This document shows, one piece after another, positions 35,726 to 44,884 of a stretch of DNA of 64,000 nucleotides (within the stretch, counting starts at the first letter, position 1; each line of letters begins with the position of its first letter). Position numbers and translations under genes: made by a program. Under the pieces are notes generated by a model. The model made no database searches. It was not told the DNA's origin and saw only the letters and a list, made by a program, of their open reading frames with translations. This DNA comes from Penicillium oxalicum (lineage: Eukaryota > Ascomycota > Eurotiomycetes > Eurotiales > Aspergillaceae), in assembly GCF_001723175.1 (NCBI RefSeq), contig NC_064654.1, positions 1,736,001 through 1,800,000 of the forward strand. Direction: 5' to 3'.

Positions 35726-37533
35726 TCATGATTCACTACCCAAATAAGCCAGCCAGTCCGAAATACCTTCGCAGAATCTCTCCGCGATGGTCTCATCCAA
35801 AGCTTCAGGCTGCCACGAAGTCGAAACCGCAAGTCCATCCGACATACTCACAATACTAAGCGTCAGTGGTGCACAATTGACCATCGCGCTCTGAGTGAAT
35901 GTCATGCGTGATACGCGCATGTGTTTCTGTGGCGAAGGCGTATTCTCAGTAGATTGATTAGGTGCCTCTCCCGTCTGTTCCAGGTCGATTCGGCCGAGGT
36001 TGGATACCTCAAACGTGAGCGGGCGCACCTGGCCAATGCATTTTGCATTCCTAAAAATGAATAGATTTAGCCATGTCTTTTTTCCCCCTTCGTTCTCTTT
36101 CTTTTCTTTTCTTTTCTTTTCTTTTATTTGAAAGGCTGGTATGCATGAAATGAGTGGAATACGTGACTTACGCAGCGTGGCGATCAGTGTACCGCCCTAG
36201 AGTCGCCAGTCCATTGTTGACCGGCACTTGAGCAAGTTCCTTGGTCAACTGTTCGCGATGAAATTTCGCAATCTTCCATAAGAGAGCAGTTTCGTCGCTT
36301 TTGTTTCCACTCGAGTTTTTAAACGCCGAGATCCAGGTCTTCTGGTAGAGACAGCCGCTATCACCTGTCTGATTCACGATATCCTTGACGGGGTCACTTC
36401 CGGTCCACTTCCTGAGTGAATATGGGGAATGGCCGAAAAAACTGTGTGGGGGAACTAGCTTGGCTAAGACCGCGACGGCTATCGCTTGGAAAAGACTCGT
36501 GGGAGTGATATGATTCTCTTTGCATCGAGTCAGCAAACGCTGCAGGTCTGACTGTTCGATCCGGCTGAGACGAGTTCGACTTTGATAATTGGAAACGCAG
36601 TCCTGGGTGACTGGGTTGCCTGTCCATGGGTTCTGTGTGAAGCTCATAAGTTAGTCTTTGTGTATAGGAAAGAAAGAAAGAAAGAAACGTAATCCGAATG
36701 CAGACACAGCCATTGCGCGACATACCTCGGCGAAAGGATTGCGAAGCCAAGCAGGACGAATTGCACCCCAAAGGTTGTGAGCGTGGAATCCCCAAGTCGT
36801 GGGTATTCCCATCAGATCCTCTACCGGAGGCGGCAACTTCACTGAGGGAGGAACTTTCACGAGAGATTCTTGAACGGGCGCGTTTTTGAAGAAATTAATC
36901 TTTTTCTCTGAATTCAATGCACGGAGAAGTTCTCGATGGAAGACCATTCCGCCCTGACCGTCCATGAAAGCATGGTGAGCGGCCAAAATCACAAATACCT
37001 GATTCGTGTGCCCGGCGTGGCCCAGCAATATCACCTTCCATCCGGGCATCTCATGCAAACGAGTCCATTTCTTCGAATGCAGACCATCCAGCGTCTGGAG
37101 AAGAGCAGACTCAAGATTCTCATTTGTGTCGACTGTTGAGAATTCTATCAATTGGTCCAGGTCCAGCGACTCGAGACGAACAAAAGTGGGATGTTGGCCG
37201 TCCTCTCCTACCACACCACTGCAAAGCGCGCCGTGGTTCAGAACAAACGATGAAATGGCAGACACCATCAGCTGTTCCCACTCCGAAGATGACAATTCAA
37301 GTCCATCTTGGAGCTTGTACAGCGCTGAAAGGCAGAAACATGGGTAGAATCCAGAGTAATGATTGGCGTTATAGATCCGCTCCCTGTATGATATGGAAGT
37401 AAGCGTATGGGACTACAGAAGAAATGAGAATTGTCTCATCAAAAAGGGTAACCGGATGTGTGTTATTTTTCTTTCTGATAACTCATACTTACAAGGTCCC
37501 TGCCTCTCTCAGGATGTTGTCTTTCTTCTCCAT
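35726..37533 (-). CDS. Alcohol acetyltransferase-like (AATase/condensation-fold) acyltransferase
   Basis: Four exons (37533-37493, 37383-36726, 36632-36172, 36050-35726) keep phase and give 494 residues. The first exon (MEKKDNILREAGT) is short and joins LERIYNANHYSGFY. The catalytic motif HHAFMDGQGG (HHxxxDG) lies near residue 150, in the fold shared by alcohol acetyltransferases and NRPS C domains. The C-terminal half has the family's variable channel region and a conserved NLGRIDL stretch. Such enzymes move acetyl or longer acyl groups from CoA to hydroxyl or amino groups. It lies tail to tail with the synthetase, 533 bp away, so it may acylate the peptide or a precursor; that is inference. 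No PTS or signal peptide is seen. Introns hold pentanucleotide and tetranucleotide microsatellites. Confidence 0.85.
36101..36125. repeat. (CTTTT)n microsatellite in an intron
   Basis: Five uninterrupted CTTTT units plus imperfect flanks, inside intron 3 of the acyltransferase gene. Confidence 0.85.
36668..36687. repeat. (GAAA)n microsatellite in an intron
   Basis: About five tandem GAAA units inside intron 2 of the acyltransferase gene (36633-36725). Confidence 0.8.
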
Positions 37534-38554
37534 GTTTTGCGTCTTGGCTGGATGGGAGATTGAAATAGCACGGGGTCGAAGCTGTCAACTCGGGCCGATG
37601 CACAGGTCGCTAACCAGAAAACCAGGAGAAAATATTAATCACAGACAGGAATGAATTCCATGGGCTACAAGATGCATCCTCTGTCATCCGTGTTGGATTG
37701 AGGACTAAAATACTCGGCTTATCTTCCCTCTTTGATCCCGACTTTATTGGGTTGGTGTTGAGCGGGGGTTACAGTTGGGGCGCAACCTGCACCTATGTTC
37801 GAAAATTGTACGAAGATGGAGTCACTAGATTTCAGCTCCGCTCGACTCTGATGCGCTATTCCCTGCTCTTGATCAGGATCTGCTGGATTTCTCATGGCGC
37901 AATAAGAGGCCGAGGGGTTAGCGCTTCGGCAGACACCGTCTGCCGAGTGCCTGTTCCAAATGGCTTAGTAAGTCTTTGGCTCGCCGTGGCAAAGGTCAAC
38001 ATGAAGAGTAAGCGACGATCAATAATAATATACGATGTTGATAATAACGCCGTGTCGATCCCCCCCTTGTGTCCACATGTCACGCTAATGCAATTCGTGA
38101 GGTGTAAGCAAGTATCGGACCTGTTGGACGGCTACCTCAAAGGGGGCTGAAGGTTGGACGAACCCAAGTGCGTTCCGCCTCTTTCACACCAGCAGTTTTA
38201 CAGTTTACAGGGTAGGGCTGGAATCAATCGTACGGCGAGGCTCAAAGCGAAGTAATTCTGGACAATTCTTCAATGGTGTAGCGTTGCAGATTTGGAGGGC
38301 CTTGTCAGCCACGAGACCAATCCAACAAGAAGCCCCAATGAGGAGGTGCTAAGGAACTGACACAATTGAACATGATGGTTCGGATTGGTCTCTGCTGTGA
38401 TATGGATGCCGATCATGAGACTTTGGTGACATTGAAGTATCTCGGGCTTCCCACATAATCGAGCCCAGTGAATCAAAATTTGAGATTCAAACGGCTTGAA
38501 CGATTCCCCCCGAAGATTCATTCACCTCCTCATTTGAACCCTCACCTCTGCACA
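37534..38554. other. Intergenic: divergent promoters of acyltransferase and amidase genes
   Basis: A 1-kb spacer. A 150-codon frame at 37698-38150 (+) has no recognisable domain and is not called. It contains the inverted repeat at 37926-37946. Confidence 0.45.
37926..37946. promoter_or_regulatory. Perfect inverted repeat, candidate regulator site
   Basis: TCGGCAGAC, 3-base spacer ACC, GTCTGCCGA: 9-bp perfect arms. The outer CGG and CCG half-sites resemble those bound by Zn(II)2Cys6 dimers (CGG-N13-CCG). It lies between two divergent cluster genes. Binding is inferred only; a transcript hairpin is the alternative. Confidence 0.4.
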
Positions 38555-40272
38555 ATGCCGGGCCACGCAGTGCACCAGAAAGGGCACTACATTGACCCGA
38601 TCGACTCAAACGGGTCAGGACATCTGGCGCCGCAAAAAAACATCGGGCTCCTTCCTGTCAAGCGGAAACCAGTAGAGCCGCGAAACCCAGATGGTTTTGA
38701 CGGGTATCCGGCACTCTCAAACTATTCGAAAAGCCAGAAAAAAGATGAAGAATGTGACCTTGGCTCCAGCATCTCAGTCGCGAGACTATGGAATGATATC
38801 ATGGAAACAGCCAAATTTGGACAAATGGCAGACTGCCCAGAGGGAATGTACCGGATTGCGCTGAGTAAGGAAGATCAGATGGTCCGAGACTGGTTCAAGA
38901 ACGAGGCCCAATCTCTGGGCTGTGAGGTCCGCGTAGACCAAGTTGGGAACATATTCGCGGTGCTTCCTGGCGCTTGTCGGGACATTCCCCCGATTGGAAT
39001 CGGTAGTCATCTGGATACGCAACCGGCAGGTACTCATTCCCCCAAATCCTCCTACTGATCAGCTTCTGGCATCTGACTTTGGAGACAGGCGGTCGATTCG
39101 ACGGTATCCTAGGCGTTCTCAGTGGGTTGGAGATCCTGCGCACCATCAAGGACTCGGGTCGGCAAATGTACGCCGATGTAGCAGTCATCAACTGGACCAA
39201 TGAGTATGTCTTCCGGCATCATGAGGCCAATCTCGATGGGAATCCATCTAACTGGAGCAATATAGGGAGGGAGCTGGATACCAGTCCGGGTGTACCGGAT
39301 CGGCCGTCTGGTCCGGCCATGTCACCAAGGAAACGGCTCTCAATATGCTTCGGGCTGACCGTCAAGGCACCTTTGGATCTGATCTGTTGGCGATTGACTA
39401 CCAAGGCAGTGTCCCCGCCAGCCATGTCCACAACGGCCTTTCCGCCCATTTTGAGCTTCACATCGAACAAGGTAAACGGTTGGAAGCAAAGCGACAGACA
39501 GTGGGCGTCGTCACAAATATACAGGGCATTCGATGGTACAAGGTGGATGTTCGAGGTCGGCGGGCTCACGCAGGATCTACCCCATGAAGGACCGCGTGGA
39601 CGCCTTGGTCGCCGCGTCGGAGATGGTGTGCTTCCTCAACGGAATCGCCCGAGAGTACGACATGTTCGCCACCGTCGGTGTGCTCGAGGTGGAGAAAGCA
39701 AGTTCAAATATCGTGGCGGACAATGTTCGCTTCACCGTAGATCTGCGACACCGGTCCGAAGACCTTCTCTGCCGCGTGGAGAGTGAGCTCAAGGCACGCA
39801 TGAAAGAATTGACTCGAACATACGGCCCTGCGCTTCAATTTGACATGCATCAAGTCTGGCATAGCCCTGCGGCAGAGTTCGATCAGTCCATTGTCGAGAT
39901 CGTCCGCCGAGCAGCCATCACGACGGTGGGTGAGTCTCAGGTCATGCCCAAAATGATTTCATTTGCGGGACATGACAGTGCCTTGGTTCATCTGACCGGG
40001 ATTCCGACGGCCATGATCTTCGTCCCCAGCCACGAAGGTGTCAGTCATGCACCTGAAGAGTTTACTGAGCGGGAGCATTGGTAAGTGGAAATATCTCTCT
40101 TTCTCTTTCTGACCCCCCTTCCCTCTTCCAATTCCGGCTTATCGAGTGCCTTTCTAACGTGATCGGCTTCAGTGGCGCTGGCGCTGCGGCTCTCTATCGG
40201 GCCGTCTGTCTGTATGATGATCGTCTGCGAGCATCATCGCAAAAGCACAAAGTGGAACCAGAGGCACGCTGA
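38555..40272 (+). pseudogene. M20-family amidase (hydantoinase/N-carbamoyl-amino-acid hydrolase type), broken by a 1-base frameshift
   Basis: Exons 38555-39029, 39089-39203, 39266-40080 and 40173-40272 sum to 1505 nt, one short of 502 codons. Metal-site blocks are present: GSHLDTQPAGGRFDGILGV across intron 1, NWTNEEGA across intron 2, HAGSTP, FAGHDSALV and SHEGVSHAPEEF. HAGSTP and the obligatory next residues MKDRVDAL lie in different frames: the run ACCCC before ATG (about 39578-39583) is one base short, giving TGA at 39585-39587. It is either a recent null allele or a C-run base-calling error. Family members hydrolyse N-carbamoyl-amino acids, ureidopropionate or allantoate derivatives. The ~80-residue N-terminal extension and the altered sequence after NEEGA (GYQSGCTG) are unusual. 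Confidence 0.8.
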
Positions 40273-41443
40273 GCTCAAGGGTTTGCCGATGATGCAACTC
40301 GAGTGGATGGTCGGCCTTCGGTGTCGATCGAGTCACACTTCGTCCGTTACAGAGCAGGACCACGCAGTGCGTGTCGTTACAGTTCCATGGGCGTGATCTT
40401 TCGATAAGATAAGACCATCGATCCGTGAGGACCATCACCATGAATAAAACGCAAAAGCATCCCATAATTCAATTCTTAGTTTCCATTTCACAAGGTTTAA
40501 TTGATTTAAAATCGTTGATTATCATTCTGCCCTCTCTCCAGTAATCATACTTGATCATGCATTCTCACCCATCACCTGTAAACTGTATTGCATCATGTAT
40601 ACGGGTCTGCCCTACCCACTTTTCCCCGACGCCAGTGACCAAACTCCTGTAGAAAGCAGTCACGGCAAAAAACAACGAAATGAGAGTCGGCCTCGTCTTC
40701 GCTAGTACAATTGCTGACTAGGTTTGGGTCAAAATGTGTGCGCAAACCTGGGAAAATTGAAATTACATACATCCGTCCTGCATCCCATCAATGGGTCACA
40801 CTCGAACAGGTTTCATTAGTTTTGGGGCTTCACAGTGGTACATACTTTAGTAATGCCGGATTCGCATTTGGCCTCAGGATCTATGATGGGGTTCAATCTA
40901 CCCAAGTGGGCGGATGCTAGCAAGATCTATCCATGAGAAGAAACCCCATTTTTCACTTTTTGATGAGGCAGCAGTAAGCATGGACCTGAGAGAGGATGAC
41001 AACCTTAAGCCAAGGATTCTTACTCATTCCCATTATTTCCGGCTCCAATTTCTTTGCGGGTTGGAGAAAAAAAAAGGAATTCTTACTCGAGGCAGGACGA
41101 TGCGCCTCGGAGAGCTACCCCATCCGCGTCCCCGCTATGCTGACCACCACGAGCAGAGATCCAATGCTATTGAGAGCTGACCAGGTCTGGAGTTGGCAAG
41201 ACAAGGGCATCCACACTCCCAGTCAGTCACTAGGACTATTGTGGCCTAGTTGCTTATTGCTCCTTGAGGAGGTCCTCTTGTTATGTCACACCTTGATCTT
41301 GGAGGAGCGCGACGCGATCGGTGCAAGCCGTCGGCGTCGATCCAAAATCATCCTGCGAGTGAGATCTGATAAGGTTGACATTTCTCCTGCCACTCCTGCC
41401 CATTCCCCTTGTCGTGGCTGCAAACTGCCAAACTCAAATTAAA
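40273..41443. other. Intergenic: amidase 3' flank and promoter of S9 peptidase gene
   Basis: 1.17 kb with no supported gene; small frames here lack domains. An 11-bp near-repeat (TTCTTACTC core) occurs at about 41018 and 41081. Confidence 0.45.
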
Positions 41444-43426
41444 ATGACAAGCCATCGAGGACATAAGCTCGACGTGAGCTTAGAGGCTCTGGCCGACCTT
41501 CAAGTTCCAGGCGACATTTCCATCTCACCGGACGGCACTCGGCTTGTCTATTCGCTGCAGGCCTACAGCAAGAAAGGTGAACACGCCACATCTTCCATCT
41601 GGATCGCTCAGATCGGCGTGGAGAACAGCAGTCGCCAACTCACGTCGGGTCTTTTTCATGATGAGCAGCCCCACTGGTCCCCGGCAGGAGGAATCATTGC
41701 CTTCAAGTCAGACCGACATCGACCCGGGCAATCCTCCGCCATCTACCTGTTGTCTATCGACGGCGGTGGTGAAGCATACGCTGTGACACCAGCGGAAGCA
41801 GAGAAGCCCATCGTGGCTTTCCAATGGAATGCTACCGGTACGGAAATTGCGTTCACCAGCGCTGATGAAAAAACCGACGAACAAGCCGCGAGGGAGAAAG
41901 CAAAGGACGACCCTACAGTCTGGGGTCTGCATCTCGAATACCACCGCTTGAGGATTGTCAATGTGGCCAGTAGGCAAGTGAAGACTATCGTCAGTGGACG
42001 AAAACACGTACACGATTTTACCTGGAGCCCAGATGCACAAGTCATCTGCTTTGTTGCCCATGAGGATCCAGATATCAATTCCCCTTGGCTTCATGGTGCA
42101 ACTGTTTCTTTTGTACAGCCATCTGGGAAAGAGTTGCACAAAACGGCCCACTTTCCTGGATTAATCAGTCAGCTCCGGTGGGGACATGAGGGTGTCTATT
42201 TCATCGCTGGTCATGTCCCAGAACATATTCTGACTTCACTGTCATTGTATAAACTTGACTTGGAAGCGTGTACATACACAGAGCATCAAGACGGTGATGA
42301 GCGCCACTGTTGTATCACGATTCGCAATAGTCGTTCTTGCCTGTCGTATCGTGTTCAGAGATCCCTGGCAGACGAGTTCTACTTGATTGACGGCGGCGCC
42401 CATATGCTTGTATTCCACGACAAGTGTGAGATGATCGCTTTCGACCTCATCAAGACACCAGACAACGGGACGGTCCTTGCGATGACCAAGGGCGATGGCT
42501 CCCATCCCGAAGAAATCTACTCCATTTCTGAGCCCGCGGGTTTGGTCAGGCTTTCCGCCCACAACTCCTCCATCGCCGCTCTGGGAATATCAAGGTCGTG
42601 GTCATTTTCAACTCACGCAGCTGATGAGTACTCGCTTGATGGAATGATGTATGTCCCTTCGACATACGATGTTGCAGATGGACCATTGCCCACAATTCTG
42701 ATTCCTCACGGAGGACCGTACTGGCGGATCACGACCGGCTTTGCTGTGTGCCACTGCCTCGAAGCGCCGGTGCTGGTCTCTCAGGGCTATGCCGTGCTTT
42801 GTCCCAACTATCGCGGCGGGAGTAGTCGAGGGGAGGAGCATGCGGCATACGCTCATGGAGGGGTTGGAACGGTCGACTACACAGATTGTATCGACGTACT
42901 TCGCCACGCTATCGACAAGGGCTGGGTCGACCCGTCCCGAGTGGTAATCGGCGGATGGTCACAAGGGGGTTTCTTATCCTACTTTGCTGCCACGCGCGCG
43001 GATTTTCAATTCCGAGGAGCCATATGTGGAGCAGGAATCTCGGAATGGACCTCTATGGCCATGAGAAGTGACGCATTTCGAATGCAAGCGGAGTTGGTCG
43101 GTGGTGCTCCGTGGGATGTACAGAAGACGAGGTCCGGTGCCACCAGCCCCCAGGGAGAGCCATGGCAGAAGACCGCGGACAGTCGAAACGCGAGCGCGTT
43201 GTGGCACATGCGTCACGCAAAGACTCCTGTTCTGATCCTTCATGGTGAGAATGACGTTCGGGTACCCGTCGAGCAAGCTATCGCGTTCTATCGCGCCTGT
43301 CTCCAGAATGGTGTGCTGGTCGACATGGTCACGTATCCGAGAGAAGGTCACTTTATCAGTGAGAGAAGACATTTGGTCGACATGTGGACTCGGATGAGAG
43401 ACTTTTGCAAACTCCATTTGCAGTGA
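41444..43426 (+). CDS. S9-family serine peptidase (acylaminoacyl-peptidase / DPP-like)
   Basis: A single exon gives 660 residues from the ATG at 41444 (MTSHRGHKLD); the frame runs open upstream, but that part looks like leader. The N-terminal ~400 residues form a beta-propeller with TolB/WD-like repeats (DISISPDGTRLVYSL, PHWSPAGGIIAFKSD, HDFTWSPDAQVICF). The C-terminal alpha/beta-hydrolase has nucleophile Ser506 in GGWSQGG, Asp604 in GENDVRV and His636 in GHF, the full S9 triad in order. LIPHGGPYW and NYRGGSSRGEEH are typical oxyanion-region blocks. There is no signal peptide, so it is cytosolic, closer to acylaminoacyl-peptidases (S9C) than to secreted DPP-V. It lies next to the synthetase cluster, so it might trim a peptide or protect the host; that is only inference. 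Confidence 0.92.
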   Translation: MTSHRGHKLDVSLEALADLQVPGDISISPDGTRLVYSLQAYSKKGEHATSSIWIAQIGVENSSRQLTSGLFHDEQPHWSPAGGIIAFKSDRHRPGQSSAIYLLSIDGGGEAYAVTPAEAEKPIVAFQWNATGTEIAFTSADEKTDEQAAREKAKDDPTVWGLHLEYHRLRIVNVASRQVKTIVSGRKHVHDFTWSPDAQVICFVAHEDPDINSPWLHGATVSFVQPSGKELHKTAHFPGLISQLRWGHEGVYFIAGHVPEHILTSLSLYKLDLEACTYTEHQDGDERHCCITIRNSRSCLSYRVQRSLADEFYLIDGGAHMLVFHDKCEMIAFDLIKTPDNGTVLAMTKGDGSHPEEIYSISEPAGLVRLSAHNSSIAALGISRSWSFSTHAADEYSLDGMMYVPSTYDVADGPLPTILIPHGGPYWRITTGFAVCHCLEAPVLVSQGYAVLCPNYRGGSSRGEEHAAYAHGGVGTVDYTDCIDVLRHAIDKGWVDPSRVVIGGWSQGGFLSYFAATRADFQFRGAICGAGISEWTSMAMRSDAFRMQAELVGGAPWDVQKTRSGATSPQGEPWQKTADSRNASALWHMRHAKTPVLILHGENDVRVPVEQAIAFYRACLQNGVLVDMVTYPREGHFISERRHLVDMWTRMRDFCKLHLQ

Positions 43427-43921
43427 TACGGAGGGGGAGAGAGCGGGAGTCTGGAGAGGAATTAGTAGATGCCCTGCTGGATTACACGAAGCTTACTCAT
43501 ATTTAGGTACCTAGGGTTGTGAAGATACGCGATACCGCAAGATGCGCCGAGGGCCACTTCAATGATGGACCTACTTACTGGTGCTCGCATTGTAGCAGCA
43601 GTTTCGCCGGCTCGGTGCAAAGTGCCGTCTAATGAACGGTCCCGTGATCTCTCGCAATAGTTTTAATATCCAGGCGCCACCATTTGCATTGCCAAGCCTT
43701 CAGATCTCGTATTCATTCATCGTTTCGTCGTGAAAGATCCCTCGTTAAGTATGCACATGATAGTTTTGTATCTACATAGAGATTTCATGGCCGCGCCCTG
43801 TTTCACCCACTATTATGCGTGTGTTTTTCCAGGCATTCAACTGGTCGTACACGGACTTCCCAGACCAGGATCGCACGGCTTGCGGGTCATGACCCGCATC
43901 ATGGACCACATCGCCGCATTC
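43427..43921. other. Intergenic between convergent S9 peptidase and bZIP genes
   Basis: 3' flanks only; no gene supported. Confidence 0.5.
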
Positions 43922-44884
43922 TCAGGTCATCATTTTCGAGGGTTGCGACGTCAGCAGTGCACTCAGAGCATTTGCATTCCCCAGCTGAGCCGCAATTTCT
44001 AGCGCGGTGTACCCGTCCGGGGCGCGCACCGAACCGTCCGCACCGCGGTCGAGGAGAAGGCGAATCAAGTCGGCGCTACCCAAGGATGATGCATGCATGA
44101 GAGCGGTGCGTCCATTGGTGTCGATTGAATTCACATCAAAGCCGTGTTCCAGCAGGATCTCCACACACTTGCTATTGCCAGACGCAGTGGCCAGGTGAAG
44201 CGCATTGGTGGCATTGCCGGCATTGCCGGCTTGTGTACACCTAGTGAACATGGGATGCGGTACCATTGCACTCGTGTCTTCTTTGGCATCCAAACTCGAT
44301 CCGGAAAGGGTGTGAAAATTCTCTGGGAGTTGAGACAATGAGCTCACGTCACTCCCCAGACCGGCTGATAATTGTAGCCTTGACAGCTCATCTACCGTCG
44401 ACGTCGAGTCGAGGCTGGAGTAACCCTTGAGATCCCCGTGGGGTAAGAAGTTGGCTTCCAGAATCATGGAACCTAGCTCGCCATCCTGGTCCCATTGTAT
44501 TGATTGGTTGCTGGAGAGGTCATCCCTGCTGTTGCTCTGCGACTGGGAGGGTTGCGTGGATTGTTCTGCGAAGGCAAGGTTGATCTGTTGGCGCAAGGAC
44601 TCGTTCTCACGCTCGAGCTCGGCGATCCTGGACTTCATATTGCTTCCTACGTGAGCGATCATACATCGGACTCAGTAAGCGTTCACATTGCTTTTTCTTT
44701 CTCTTTTTTTTTTGACACGTTTCTTCTTCATGTTTTTTTTCTCCCCCTCGCTTCTCCTTCTTCTTTTGTATTTTGCGTCTCACTTTCGGTGATTGATAGA
44801 TCGAATCGGGTGGGTAAACGTACGGTATGAACGTTGTGCAGTTCTATTCTGCTCTCGCCTCTTCTCGGTCATCTGACGAGCCAT
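43922..44884 (-). CDS. bZIP transcription factor with C-terminal ankyrin repeats
   Basis: Two exons, 44884-44824 and 44646-43922, give 261 residues. The intron (177 bp, purine-rich on the coding strand) splits an Arg codon inside the basic region, joining REQNRTAQRSYR to SNMKSRIAELERENESLRQQI. The basic motif NxxAQRxYR and the leucine-zipper start are thus complete only after splicing. The last ~100 residues hold about three ankyrin repeats (TNALHLATASGNSKCVEILLE, NGRTALMHASSLGSADLIRLLL, GYTALEIAAQLGNANALSALL). bZIP-ankyrin proteins are a fungal class that often sits in or near secondary-metabolite clusters as local activators. That makes it the best candidate regulator of the synthetase locus, by position and class only. 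The start is set at MARQMTEKRR. Confidence 0.88.

Noticed and set aside
37698..38150. 150-codon plus-strand frame between acyltransferase and amidase
   Set aside because: No domain, odd composition, and it overlaps the expected divergent promoters.
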